Below, piece after piece: positions 34,945-43,154 of a stretch of 64,000 nucleotides of DNA (the first letter of the stretch is position 1; each line of letters begins with the position of its first letter). A program made the translations under genes and the position numbers. This DNA is from Bradyrhizobium sp. CCGB12. Its GTDB lineage: Bacteria > Pseudomonadota > Alphaproteobacteria > Rhizobiales > Xanthobacteraceae. The stretch lies in the NCBI RefSeq assembly GCF_024199845.1, contig NZ_JANADO010000001.1, positions 248,001-312,000 on the forward strand, written 5' to 3'. The notes beneath the pieces are model-generated. The model made no database searches, was not told the DNA's origin, and saw only the letters and a list, made by a program, of their open reading frames with translations.

Positions 34945-35871
34945 ATGTCCAACGTCCGCATTCTCGCCACCGACCTCGAATTTCCCGAAGGGCCGGTCGT
35001 GATGCCGGACGGCTCCGTCGTGCTGGTGGAAATCCGCGGCCAGCGCCTGACGCGTGTTTATCCGGACGGCCGCAAGGAGATCGTCGCGAAGGTACCGGGG
35101 GGCCCCAATGGCGCAGCCCTCGGGCCGGACGGCAAGATGTACATCTGCAACAATGGCGGCTTCTCCTGGCTTCCGGCCGGCAAGATGATCATGCCGGGCC
35201 CGCAACCGGACGATTATCGCGGCGGCTCGATCCAGCGCGTCGATCTGCAATCCGGCAAAGTCGAGACCGTCGTGAGCAAATGCGGCGCGCATGATCTGCG
35301 CGGGCCGAACGATCTCGTCTTCGACAAACACGGCGGCCTGTGGTTCTCCGAGCTCGGCAAGCGTCGCGCGCGCGAAATGGATGTCGGCGGCATGTACTAT
35401 CTCAAGCCCGGCATGGAAGAGATCGTCGAGATCGTGCACGGCGTGCTGCCAGCGAACGGCATCGGGCTCTCGCCGGATGAAAACACGGTCTACATCGCGG
35501 AGACACCGACCGGGCGGCTCTGGGCCTATGAGCTCTCTGCGCCCGGCGCCCTGAAACCGCGCGAGGTGATCTATCGCGGCGAGCGCGGCAAGCCGATCTG
35601 TGGCCTCGGCGGCTACCAGATGTTCGACTCGCTCGCGGTCGAAGCTGGTGGCAATGTCTGCGTCGCCACGCTCGTCTCCGGCTGCATCTCGGTGATCGCG
35701 GCCGACGGCACGCTGGTGGAGCAGGTGCCGACCGGCGACCGCGTCACCACCAACATCGCCTTTGGCGGCCCCGAGCTGAAGACCGCCTACATCACGCTGT
35801 CGGGCAAGGGCGAGCTGATCGCCATGGACTGGCCGCGCGGCGGTTTGCCGTTGAATTTTCTGAACAAGTGA
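34945..35871 (+). CDS. SMP-30/gluconolactonase-like lactonase
   Basis: This 308-residue six-bladed beta-propeller is of the SMP-30/regucalcin type. The metal ligands are visible: Glu in EFPEGPVVMP, Asn in RGPNDLVFDKHGGLWFSE and Asp in GLSPDENTVYIAET. A strong ribosome binding site (GGGAGGG) precedes the ATG at 34945. Members hydrolyse sugar lactones such as glucono-1,5-lactone. With the sugar-acid-type enolase-superfamily enzyme 1.1 kb away, a sugar or uronate oxidation route is plausible but not shown. Confidence 0.9.
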   Translation: MSNVRILATDLEFPEGPVVMPDGSVVLVEIRGQRLTRVYPDGRKEIVAKVPGGPNGAALGPDGKMYICNNGGFSWLPAGKMIMPGPQPDDYRGGSIQRVDLQSGKVETVVSKCGAHDLRGPNDLVFDKHGGLWFSELGKRRAREMDVGGMYYLKPGMEEIVEIVHGVLPANGIGLSPDENTVYIAETPTGRLWAYELSAPGALKPREVIYRGERGKPICGLGGYQMFDSLAVEAGGNVCVATLVSGCISVIAADGTLVEQVPTGDRVTTNIAFGGPELKTAYITLSGKGELIAMDWPRGGLPLNFLNK

Positions 35872-35910
35872 GCCAAGCCGTCATTGTACGGGAGGCGAGG
35901 CAACTCTCAG

Positions 35911-36060
35911 ACCCTCACCCTGAGGAGCGCGCACCTGGCGCGTGTCTCGAAGGGCGAGGCCACCGGCCGGGCCTTTATCCTTCGAGACGCGCGTTCCGCG
36001 TCCCTCAGGATGAGGAGTTGGCAGTCTGGATTGCTTCGTCGCTTCGCTCCTCGCAATGAC
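35911..36060. repeat. Two intergenic palindromic repeat units
   Basis: The first unit (about 35911-36019) pairs CCTCACCCTGAGGAGCGCGC with a downstream complement ending CCCTCAGGATGAGG. The second (about 36025-36060) is a half copy of the GGATTGCTTCGTCGC...CTCGCAATGAC repeat whose full copy is at 38806-38891. Such units are typical of Bradyrhizobium intergenic regions and probably form strong RNA hairpins between the lactonase and the acetyltransferase. Confidence 0.8.
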
Positions 36061-36077
36061 AAAAGAGAGAGTCTCAA

Positions 36078-36671
36078 ATGCCCTGGCCCGACCCCATCAC
36101 CCTGCGCGGACAGCACGCCCGTCTCGAGCCGCTGTCGCATCAGCATCACGAGGGGCTGGTGGAGGCGGTGAAGGATGGCGAGCTGTCGAAGCTCTGGTAC
36201 ACCGCCATCCCGCTGCCGGAGAACATGGGTAAGGAGATCGACCGCCGCCTCGGCCTTCAGGCCGCGGGCTCGATGCTGCCGTTCACCGTGTTCGATGCAG
36301 CCGGCAACATCGTCGGCATGACGACCTACATGAACATCGATGCCGCCAACCGCCGCGTCGAGATCGGCTCGACCTGGTATGGCAAGAGCGCACAGCGCGG
36401 CCCGCTCAACACGCAATGCAAGCTCTTGCTGCTGCGGCACGCCTTCGAAACCCTGAACTGTATCGCGGTCGAGTTCCGCACGCATTTCTTCAACCACCAG
36501 AGCCGCCGCGCCATCGAGCGCCTCGGCGCCAAACAGGACGGCATTTTGCGCAGCCACCAGGTCGCGCCGAACGGCACGCTGCGCGATACCGTGGTCTACA
36601 GCATCACGGCCGCCGAGTGGCCGACGGTGCAGGCGCATCTCGAATTTCAACTCAACGACAAGCCGCGCTGA
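36078..36671 (+). CDS. GNAT-family N-acetyltransferase (RimJ/RimL-like)
   Basis: This 197-residue protein has the opening of RimL-type acetyltransferases (ITLRGQHARLEPLSHQHHEG). The core strands VVGMTTYMNIDAANRRVEIG-like follow, then WYGKSAQRGPLNTQCKLLLL for acetyl-CoA binding, and FFNHQSRRAIERLGAKQDGI typical of the C-terminal part. The substrate could be a small molecule or a protein N-terminus. The GMC oxidoreductase starts 16 bp after it, so the two are probably cotranscribed. Confidence 0.9.
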   Translation: MPWPDPITLRGQHARLEPLSHQHHEGLVEAVKDGELSKLWYTAIPLPENMGKEIDRRLGLQAAGSMLPFTVFDAAGNIVGMTTYMNIDAANRRVEIGSTWYGKSAQRGPLNTQCKLLLLRHAFETLNCIAVEFRTHFFNHQSRRAIERLGAKQDGILRSHQVAPNGTLRDTVVYSITAAEWPTVQAHLEFQLNDKPR

Positions 36672-36687
36672 GAGGCGCCGAGGCACC

Positions 36688-38334
36688 ATGGATAGATTTG
36701 ATTATGTGATCGTCGGCGCGGGCTCCGCCGGCTGCGTGCTCACCAGCCGGCTCAGCGAAGACCCCAACACCAGCGTCTGCGTGCTGGAAGCAGGCCCCAG
36801 CGACTGGCATCCCTACATCCATCTGCCGGCCGGCTTCATCAAGACCTTCCACATGAAGAGCATCAACTGGGCCTACCAGCAGGAGGTCGGGCCCTACACC
36901 GGCGGGCGCAGCATCTACGCGCCGCGCGGCAAGACGCTCGGCGGCTCGTCCTCGATCAACGGCCACATCTACAACCGCGGCCAGCGCATGGACTTCGACA
37001 CCTGGGCGCAGATGGGCAATCGCGGCTGGGGCTATGCCGACGTGCTGCCCTATTTCCGGCGGCTTGAGAAACGCGTGGGCGAGGGCGAGGACACCTATCG
37101 CGGCCGCGAGGGCAGCCTCACCGTCACCACCATGGACTGGCGAGATCCGCTCTGCGAAGCCTTCATGGAAGGCGCGGTCTCGCTCGGCATTCCCCGCAAC
37201 CCCGATTACAACGGCAAGACCCAGGAAGGCGTCTCCTACTGCCAGCGCACCATCGACAAGGGTTTGCGCGTTTCCGGCTCGACTGCGTTCCTCAAGCCCG
37301 CGATGAAGCGACCGAACGTGCATGTCCACACGCATGCGCACGCGACCGAGATCATTTTCGAGGGCAAGCGCGCCGTCGGCGTGCGCTACATGAAGGGCGG
37401 CCGTGGCGGTCATCCTGTCGAGGTGCGCGCCAACAAGGAAGTGATCCTCTCCGGCGGCACCTATAATTCGCCGCAACTGCTCCAGCTCTCCGGTGTCGGC
37501 TCGCCGGATCTATTGCAGGCCCATGGCATCCAGGTGCGCCACGCGCTGCCGGTCGGCGAAGGCCTCCAGGATCATTACGCGCCGCGCACGGTGGCGCGGG
37601 TCAAGAACATCAAGACCATCAACGAGCTTCGCCGCGGCTTCTCGTTGTGGATCGAGGCGCTGAAATGGGCGACCGCGCGCCGCGGCCTGCTCTCGTTGTC
37701 GCCGACCATGGTCTATTGCTTCTGGCACTCCGGCGAGAGCGCCGAGAGTTCCGACCTCCAGCTCACCTTCACGCCGGCGTCCTACAAGGAAGGCGTGCAG
37801 GGCCAGCTCGAGGACGAGCCCGGCATGACGGTGGCCTCCTGGCAGCAGCGCCCCGAGAGTCGCGGCTATGTTCACATCCGCTCCAATGATCCGTTCGCGC
37901 CGCCGATCATCCAGACCAACTATCTCGACGCCGAGCTCGACCGCCGCGTCATCGTCGGCGGCATGAAGCTCGCACGCAACCTTTTGAAGAGCGCGCCGCT
38001 GTCGCCCTATTACGCCTACGAGGATTTCCCCGGCCCCAACGTCAACACCGACGATGAATTCCTGCACGCCGCCACCGAGCGCGGCACCACAACCTTCCAC
38101 CCCGGCTGCACCTGCCGCATGGGCCCTGCGGATTCGACCTGGGCGGTGGTCGACGACCAGCTCCGCGTCCACGGCCTCGAAGGCCTCCGCGTCATCGACG
38201 CCTCCGTGATGCCGCGCATGATCTCGGCGAACCTCAACGCCTCCACCATGATGATCGCCGACCGCGCCTCGGACCTGATCCGCGGCAAGCAGCCGATGGA
38301 AGCCGCGCGCGTTCCGGACGTTGCGGTGGCGTGA
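36688..38334 (+). CDS. GMC-family FAD oxidoreductase (choline dehydrogenase-like)
   Basis: This 548-residue flavoprotein oxidises alcohols. FAD binding is shown by DYVIVGAGSAGCVLTSRLSE at the N-terminus and GKTLGGSSSINGHIYNRGQ at about residues 80-98. The GMC second signature lies around GGTYNSPQLLQLSGVG. The catalytic pair is His in TTFHPGCTCRMG and Asn in RMISANLNAST, which differs from the second His in some relatives. The substrate may be choline or another primary alcohol; no betaine aldehyde dehydrogenase is adjacent. A palindromic repeat follows 12 bp after the stop. Confidence 0.92.
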   Translation: MDRFDYVIVGAGSAGCVLTSRLSEDPNTSVCVLEAGPSDWHPYIHLPAGFIKTFHMKSINWAYQQEVGPYTGGRSIYAPRGKTLGGSSSINGHIYNRGQRMDFDTWAQMGNRGWGYADVLPYFRRLEKRVGEGEDTYRGREGSLTVTTMDWRDPLCEAFMEGAVSLGIPRNPDYNGKTQEGVSYCQRTIDKGLRVSGSTAFLKPAMKRPNVHVHTHAHATEIIFEGKRAVGVRYMKGGRGGHPVEVRANKEVILSGGTYNSPQLLQLSGVGSPDLLQAHGIQVRHALPVGEGLQDHYAPRTVARVKNIKTINELRRGFSLWIEALKWATARRGLLSLSPTMVYCFWHSGESAESSDLQLTFTPASYKEGVQGQLEDEPGMTVASWQQRPESRGYVHIRSNDPFAPPIIQTNYLDAELDRRVIVGGMKLARNLLKSAPLSPYYAYEDFPGPNVNTDDEFLHAATERGTTTFHPGCTCRMGPADSTWAVVDDQLRVHGLEGLRVIDASVMPRMISANLNASTMMIADRASDLIRGKQPMEAARVPDVAVA

Positions 38335-38345
38335 AGGGCTAACTT

Positions 38346-38460
38346 CGTAGGGTGGGTTAGCCCCGCGGCTGCGCGAAGCGCAGCCGCACGGCGTAACCCA
38401 CCACTTCTCTCGATGCGGAAACAGAAGAGGTGGGTTACGCTAACGCTAACCCACCCTACG
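38346..38460. repeat. Palindromic repeat, CGTAGGGTGGGTTAG type
   Basis: The 115-bp element has terminal inverted repeats CGTAGGGTGGGTTAG / CTAACCCACCCTACG and inner GC-rich hairpins. The same type occurs at 38920-39009 and 63710-63798, with a degraded copy at 61151-61184. It lies between the GMC gene and a small membrane protein and could act as a bidirectional terminator. Confidence 0.85.
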
Positions 38461-38470
38461 AGCTCCGCTC

Positions 38471-38755
38471 ATGGAAACGCAGCAAATGCGCCAAACCAGT
38501 GATGAACGGCAATCTGTTGGCCAGATTGCCGTCTGCGGGCTCGTCTTTCTCTGCACTGCTATTCCGGTCGGTCTGCTGTTGCGCGTGGGCTGGCGGGATT
38601 GGACCCTGTTTGCCGGCCTTTGGTCAGTCATGTACTTCATGGGCGGAAACGGATGGTTTTCTCGGGGCACACCAGTTCAAAAGGCATTTTCATATGGCTT
38701 GCTCGTCGGCACGGTGCTTTCAGCTCTGGAGTGGGCGGCGAGCTTGAAGCATTGA
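38471..38755 (+). CDS. Small membrane protein of unknown function
   Basis: This 94-residue protein has a polar N-terminus (METQQMRQTSDERQSVGQ) and about three hydrophobic helices (AVCGLVFLCTAIPVGLLL, WTLFAGLWSVMYFMGG, and SYGLLVGTVLSALEW). The ATG follows the end of the palindromic repeat by 10 bp, and the ribosome binding site is weak. No family is recognised. Confidence 0.6.
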   Translation: METQQMRQTSDERQSVGQIAVCGLVFLCTAIPVGLLLRVGWRDWTLFAGLWSVMYFMGGNGWFSRGTPVQKAFSYGLLVGTVLSALEWAASLKH

Positions 38756-38805
38756 TTTCGGCTCCATTGGTGCGAGTCGGAGAACGACGACGTTGCCTCA
38801 TACTC

Positions 38806-38891
38806 CGTCATTGCGAGCGCAGCGAAGCAATCCAGAGTCTTCCTGCGGAGGGATTCTGGATTGCTTCGTCGCTACGCTTCTCGCAATGACG
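38806..38891. repeat. Palindromic repeat, CGTCATTGCGAGCG type
   Basis: The terminal inverted repeats CGTCATTGCGAGCG / CGCTACGCTTCTCGCAATGACG (with mismatches) and an inner pair GAAGCAATCCAGA / TCTGGATTGCTTC make a long imperfect hairpin. A half copy occurs at about 36025-36060. Confidence 0.85.
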
Positions 38892-38919
38892 TCGAGAGAG
38901 CGTGCCACACACTCGATGT

Positions 38920-39009
38920 CGTAGGGTGGGCAAAGCGAAGCGTGCCCACCATCTTGCACGCCTCTACCGAATGGTGGGCACGGCGCTTTGCGCCTTTGCC
39001 CACCCTACG
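38920..39009. repeat. Palindromic repeat, CGTAGGGTGGGCAAAGCG variant
   Basis: CGTAGGGTGGGCAAAG at the left and CTTTGCCCACCCTACG at the right are the terminal inverted repeats. An inner pair GTGCCCACCAT / ATGGTGGGCAC completes a long hairpin. It lies downstream of the MoxR gene and may serve as its terminator. Confidence 0.85.
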
Positions 39010-39052
39010 GCACCGTGCGACGCGCTGCAGCGCGTCCGGGACACAGCGAGCC

Positions 39053-39895
39053 TCACACTTCCCGTCTGCTCAAGAACGCCAGCCGCTCGAACAGGTGCAC
39101 GTCCTGCTCGTTCTTGAGCAGCGCGCCGTGCAGCGGCGGGATCAGCTTGCGCGGGTCGCGTTCGCGCAGCTGCTCGGCGCTCATGTCCTCGTTGAGCAGC
39201 AGCTTGAGCCAGTCCAGAAGCTCCGACGTGGACGGCTTCTTCTTCAGGCCGGGCACCTCGCGCACCTCGAAGAAGATGCGCAGCGCTTCCTCGACCAGGC
39301 GCTTCTTGATGCCGGGAAAGTGGACGTCGACGATGCGATGCATGGTGTCGGCATCGGGAAACTTGATGTAGTGGAAGAAGCAGCGACGCAGGAAGGCGTC
39401 CGGCAGCTCCTTCTCGTTGTTGGAGGTGATCATCATGATCGGGCGCTGCTTGGCCTTGATCGTCTCGCCGGTCTCGTAGACATGGAATTCCATGCGGTCG
39501 AGCTCGAGCAGGAGGTCGTTCGGGAATTCGATGTCGGCCTTGTCGATCTCGTCGATCAAGAGCACCGGGCGCTGCTCGGCCGTGAAGGCCTCCCACAGCT
39601 TGCCGCGCTTGATGTAGTTCCTGATGTCGGATACGCGCGCGTCGCCGAGCTGGCTGTCGCGCAGACGCGACACCGCGTCGTATTCGTAGAGGCCCTGCTG
39701 CGCCTTGGTGGTGGACTTGATGTGCCAGGTCAGGAGCGGCGCATTCAGCGCCTTCGCCACTTCCTCGGCCAGCACCGTCTTGCCGGTGCCGGGCTCGCCC
39801 TTGATGAGCAGCGGGCGCTCCAGCACGATCGAGGCGTTGACGGCGACCTTGAGATCGTCGGTCGCAACATAGTCCTTGGTGCCGGTAAATTTCAT
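39053..39895 (-). CDS. MoxR-family AAA+ ATPase
   Basis: This 280-residue ATPase has Walker A GEPGTGKTVLAEEVAKAL, Walker B VLLIDEIDKADIEFPND, sensor 1 in MITSNNEKELPDAFLRRC with the arginine finger nearby, and a C-terminal lid domain. MoxR ATPases act as chaperones that activate or mature partner complexes together with a VWA-domain protein. The matching VWA gene lies 466 bp away in divergent orientation with a GlsB-like gene between them, so these two products very likely work as a pair. Confidence 0.92.
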   Translation of the reverse strand: MKFTGTKDYVATDDLKVAVNASIVLERPLLIKGEPGTGKTVLAEEVAKALNAPLLTWHIKSTTKAQQGLYEYDAVSRLRDSQLGDARVSDIRNYIKRGKLWEAFTAEQRPVLLIDEIDKADIEFPNDLLLELDRMEFHVYETGETIKAKQRPIMMITSNNEKELPDAFLRRCFFHYIKFPDADTMHRIVDVHFPGIKKRLVEEALRIFFEVREVPGLKKKPSTSELLDWLKLLLNEDMSAEQLRERDPRKLIPPLHGALLKNEQDVHLFERLAFLSRREV

Positions 39896-39950
39896 TGCGT
39901 GTCCTTAGGTCATCGTCGGCGTGAGGCGCAAGCCCCGGTCGCGACAAGGG

Positions 39951-39973
39951 AACGGCCGCTCATGGCGGCCGTT
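39951..39973 (-). terminator. Hairpin downstream of the GlsB-like gene
   Basis: AACGGCCGC-TCATG-GCGGCCGTT is a perfect 9-bp stem 18 bp after the stop of the minus-strand GlsB-like gene. There is no T run, so it may act as an RNA-stabilising or attenuating hairpin rather than a classical terminator. Confidence 0.45.
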
Positions 39974-39991
39974 CCTGGTTCGGTCAGGCTT

Positions 39992-40237
39992 TCAGACCCG
40001 TTTTATCAGCGAAAGGATCACGAGCACAATCACCGCGCCGATCGTGGCATCGACGATGGCGCCGATCGTGCCCGTTGCCAGCTGGATGTGCAGCTGGGGC
40101 AGCACCCAGCTCGCAACCAGCGCGCCGATGATGCCGACGACGATGTTGCCGATCAGCCCAAATCCCGCCCCGTGGACAATCTTGCCCGCGAGCCAGCCTG
40201 CGATCGCACCGATGATGAGTGCTGCGAGAATTCCCAT
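39992..40237 (-). CDS. GlsB/YeaQ/YmgE-family stress membrane protein
   Basis: This 81-residue protein has three transmembrane helices separated by glycine-rich turns (AALIIGAIAGWLAGKIVHGA, GLIGNIVVGIIGALVASWVL, and TIGAVIVLVILSLI), the transglycosylase-associated-protein family pattern. GGGGGAC precedes the ATG as ribosome binding site. Members are often induced by envelope or general stress; a defined activity is not established. Confidence 0.85.
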   Translation of the reverse strand: MGILAALIIGAIAGWLAGKIVHGAGFGLIGNIVVGIIGALVASWVLPQLHIQLATGTIGAIVDATIGAVIVLVILSLIKRV

Positions 40238-40360
40238 TGCAAACGTCCCCCAAACAACCCCGTGAGGCGTCCAATTCTAGAGCAAAAAGCCTCCCGGTCC
40301 AGCGTCCCCCGGCGGGCTCCGCCCCTTGACGTTCGCCACCCGACGGGCAATCTGTCACCC

Positions 40361-41536
40361 ATGTTCCTGCAATTCTTCACCTCTCTGCGCGACGCGCAGG
40401 TCCCCGTGACGCTGCGCGAATACCTCACGCTGATGGAGGCGCTCGACGCCGACCTCGCGGACTACACGGTCGAGAATTTCTACTATCTGTCGCGCGCCTC
40501 CCTCGTGAAGGACGAGCGCAACCTCGACAAGTTCGACCGCGTCTTCGGCACGGTCTTCAAGGGGCTGGAAAGCCTGCTCGAGGCCATGGACAAGGCGGAG
40601 ATCCCCGAGGAGTGGCTGAAGAAGCTCGCCGAGAAGTATCTGACCGAGGAAGAGAAGAAGCAGATCGAGGCCATGGGCTGGGACAAGCTCATGGAGACCT
40701 TGAAGAAGCGCCTCGAGGAGCAGAAGGGGCGGCACCAGGGCGGCTCGAAGTGGATCGGCACCGCCGGCACCTCGCCGTTCGGCGCGCACGGCTACAATCC
40801 CGAGGGTGTCCGCATCGGCCAGGAGAAGAACCGCAACAACCGCGCCGTGAAGGTGTGGGACAAGCGCGAGTTCAGGGATCTCGACGGCAATGTCGAGCTC
40901 GGCATCCGCAACATCAAGGTGGCGCTGCGTCGCCTGCGCAAGTTCGCGCGCACCGGCGCGCCTGACGAGCTCGATCTCGACACCACCATCCGCGAGACCG
41001 CCAATCACGGCTATCTCGACGTTCACATGCGGCCCGAGCGGCGCAATGCGGTGAAGCTGCTGGTGTTCTTCGACATCGGCGGCTCGATGGACGCGCATAT
41101 CGAGCAGGTCGAGGAGCTGTTCTCGGCGGCGAAGAGCGAGTTCAAGCACATGGAGTATTTCTACTTCCACAACTGCCTCTATGAGGGCGTGTGGAAGCAG
41201 AACAAGCGCCGCTTCACCGACCGCACGCCGACCTGGGACGTGCTGCACAAATACCCGCATGACTACAAGGTCGTGTTCGTCGGCGACGCCTCGATGTCGC
41301 CTTACGAGATCATGGTGCCGGGCGGCTCGGTCGAGCACGTCAACGAGGAACCCGGCTCGGTCTGGCTCGATCGCATCATCCGCACCTATCCGCATGCGGT
41401 GTGGCTCAACCCGGTGCAGCAGAAGCACTGGGACTATTCGGAATCGACCACCATCATCAAACGCATCTTTGCCAACCGGATGTACCCGATCACGATCGAA
41501 GGTCTCGAAGGGGCGATGAAGGAATTGACGCACTAG
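40361..41536 (+). CDS. VWA-domain (CoxE-like) protein, partner of MoxR
   Basis: This 391-residue protein opens with MFLQFFTSLRDAQVPVTLRE and has a charged helical middle. A C-terminal VWA domain has its metal site as FFDIGGSMDAH, so the first Ser of the usual DxSxS motif is Gly. The later metal-site Asp is in FVGDASMSPYE. The frame stays open far upstream (to 38861), but family similarity begins only at the ATG at 40361. It is divergent from the MoxR ATPase gene; such pairs remodel or insert cofactors into target enzymes. The target is not evident here. Confidence 0.9.
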   Translation: MFLQFFTSLRDAQVPVTLREYLTLMEALDADLADYTVENFYYLSRASLVKDERNLDKFDRVFGTVFKGLESLLEAMDKAEIPEEWLKKLAEKYLTEEEKKQIEAMGWDKLMETLKKRLEEQKGRHQGGSKWIGTAGTSPFGAHGYNPEGVRIGQEKNRNNRAVKVWDKREFRDLDGNVELGIRNIKVALRRLRKFARTGAPDELDLDTTIRETANHGYLDVHMRPERRNAVKLLVFFDIGGSMDAHIEQVEELFSAAKSEFKHMEYFYFHNCLYEGVWKQNKRRFTDRTPTWDVLHKYPHDYKVVFVGDASMSPYEIMVPGGSVEHVNEEPGSVWLDRIIRTYPHAVWLNPVQQKHWDYSESTTIIKRIFANRMYPITIEGLEGAMKELTH

Positions 41537-41542
41537 CCCTCT

Positions 41543-41643
41543 GTCATTCCGGGGCTCGCGCAGCGAGAACCCGGAATCCATCGGGCGGCAATGTTGGTGG
41601 AGAAATGGATTCCGGGCTCGTGCTGCGCGCGCCCCGGAATGAC
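41543..41643. repeat. Palindromic repeat, GTCATTCCGGGGC type
   Basis: The terminal inverted repeats GTCATTCCGGGGC / GCCCCGGAATGAC enclose an inner pair CCCGGAATCCAT / ATGGATTCCGGG. It lies between the VWA and rhodanese genes. A reading frame crosses its right half, but the rhodanese start is beyond it. Confidence 0.85.
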
Positions 41644-41662
41644 AATGAGAAGGGAGAACCAT

Positions 41663-42076
41663 ATGCCCCAGACCATCACCCGCGGCATCAAGGCGCTGAT
41701 CGACGAGGCCAATGGCGAGATCGAGACGCTCAACGCCAGGGACGCCATCGAGATCTCCAAGAACGGCGACGTCGTCATCGTCGACATCCGCGATCCCCGC
41801 GAGATCGAGCGCGACGGCCGCATTCCCGGCGCGTTCGCTTGCACGCGCGGCATGCTCGAATTCTGGATCGATCCGCAGAGCCCCTATGCGAAGCCGATCT
41901 TCCAGGAAGACAAGAAGTTCGTCTTCCACTGCGCCGGGGGCCTTCGCTCCGCACTCGCCGCCAAGACTGCGCAGGACATGGGCCTCAAGCCCGTCGCCCA
42001 CATCGCCGGCGGCTACGCCGCCTGGCGCGATGCAGGCGGGCCGACGGAGCAGTGGGAGCCGAAGAAGAAGGGGTGA
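41663..42076 (+). CDS. Single-domain rhodanese-like sulfurtransferase
   Basis: This 137-residue protein has one rhodanese domain: VVIVDIRDPREIERDGRIPG at the front and the active-site loop CAGGLRSALAA, whose Cys would carry a persulfide. The ATG at 41663 follows AGGGAG and gives the family-like start MPQTITRGIKALIDEA. It is followed, after a palindromic repeat, by a two-domain sulfurtransferase, making a small sulfur-transfer locus. Confidence 0.9.
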   Translation: MPQTITRGIKALIDEANGEIETLNARDAIEISKNGDVVIVDIRDPREIERDGRIPGAFACTRGMLEFWIDPQSPYAKPIFQEDKKFVFHCAGGLRSALAAKTAQDMGLKPVAHIAGGYAAWRDAGGPTEQWEPKKKG

Positions 42077-42104
42077 GGTGAACACCTCCCTCACCGCACA
42101 CTCC

Positions 42105-42218
42105 GTCATGCCCGGGCAAAAGCGCGAAGCGCGTCTTGCGCTAGATGACCCGGGCATCCACGTCTTCGCTGCAAGAACAAGAAAGAGCGTGGATGGCCGG
42201 GACAAGCCCGGCCATGAC
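42105..42218. repeat. Palindromic repeat, GTCATGCCCGGGC / GCCCGGCCATGAC type
   Basis: A GTCATGCCCGGGC end pairs with a GACAAGCCCGGCCATGAC end, with inner CGGGCATCCACG / CGTGGATGGCCGG complementarity. It is a relative of the element at 52522-52602. Confidence 0.85.
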
Positions 42219-42245
42219 GACTGAGACAATTGCCGGAGCATGCCA

Positions 42246-43100
42246 ATGACCGCCACCGACCCTCTCGTCTCCACCGAATGGCTCGCCGCCCACATCAACG
42301 ACGCCAACGTGAAGGTGATCGACGCCAGCTTCAAGCTGCCGGGCGTGCTGCCGCTGCCGAAGGACGACTATCTCGCCGCGCATCTGCCCGGCGCCGTCTT
42401 CTTCGACGTCGATGCGGTGTCGGACCATTCCAACCCGCTGCCGCACATGTTTCCGAGCGCCGAACAGTTCGGCCGCGACATCGGCAATCTCGGCATCGGA
42501 AATAGCGACACCGTCGTGATCTACGATGCCGGCGGCTGGGTCGCAGCTCCCCGCGCCTGGTGGATGTTTTTGTCCTACGGCCACAGCAATGTGCGCATCC
42601 TCAATGGCGGCCTGAAGAAGTGGCGCGCCGAAGGACGTTCCGTCGGGAGCGGGGACGTAAAGCCGAAGCCGACGACGTTTAGGGCGAGCTACGACGCAAA
42701 GCGCGTGCGCAGCATGCAGCAGCTGATCGCCAATGTCGAAAGCCGTGCCGAGCAGGTGATCGACGCGCGCGCCGCCGACCGCTTCGAGGGCCGCGCACCG
42801 GAGCCGCGTCCGGGGATCCGCTCCGGACACATCCCCGGCGCGCGCAACGTGCCCTATAATCTGCTGTTCGATGCCGCGACCGGCACGATGAAGCCGCTCG
42901 ACGAGCTCCGCGCCGCCTTCACCAACGCCGGCGTCAAGTTAGAGGCGCCGATCGTGACGAGCTGCGGCTCGGGCGTCTCGGCCGGCGTGCTCACGCTCGC
43001 GCTCTATCGCTTGGGGATCACCGACACTGCGCTGTATGATGGCTCGTGGTCGGAATGGGGCCAGGAAAAGGGCCCGCCGGTCGCGACCGGGCCGGCGTGA
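42246..43100 (+). CDS. sseA: 3-mercaptopyruvate/thiosulfate sulfurtransferase
   Basis: This 284-residue protein has tandem rhodanese domains. The N-terminal domain lacks a catalytic Cys. The C-terminal one has the loop CGSGVSAGVLTLAL, with CGSGV being the mercaptopyruvate sulfurtransferase signature. Between them, RSGHIPGARNVPYN is typical of SseA. The ATG at 42246 is 7 bases after GGAG and is preferred over the ATG six bases upstream. It transfers sulfur from 3-mercaptopyruvate to cyanide or thiol acceptors. Confidence 0.92.
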   Translation: MTATDPLVSTEWLAAHINDANVKVIDASFKLPGVLPLPKDDYLAAHLPGAVFFDVDAVSDHSNPLPHMFPSAEQFGRDIGNLGIGNSDTVVIYDAGGWVAAPRAWWMFLSYGHSNVRILNGGLKKWRAEGRSVGSGDVKPKPTTFRASYDAKRVRSMQQLIANVESRAEQVIDARAADRFEGRAPEPRPGIRSGHIPGARNVPYNLLFDAATGTMKPLDELRAAFTNAGVKLEAPIVTSCGSGVSAGVLTLALYRLGITDTALYDGSWSEWGQEKGPPVATGPA

Positions 43101-43119
43101 CGCCGCCGCGATAAGAGTG

Positions 43120-43150
43120 CGCCCCCTCGCCCCGCTTGCGGGAGAGGTGA
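43120..43150. repeat. Half copy of the CTCCCGCAAGCGGG-type repeat
   Basis: CCCCCTCGCCCCGCTTGCGGGAGAGGTGA contains a short hairpin (CCCGC-TT-GCGGG) of the same type as the unit at 19038-19158. It sits between the convergent sseA and the Pro/Ala-rich protein gene. Confidence 0.6.
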
Positions 43151-43154
43151 AGGG

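Noticed and set aside
38861..40360. Upstream extension of the VWA frame (to 38861)
   Set aside because: The open frame runs antisense through MoxR and GlsB. VWA-family similarity begins at the ATG at 40361.
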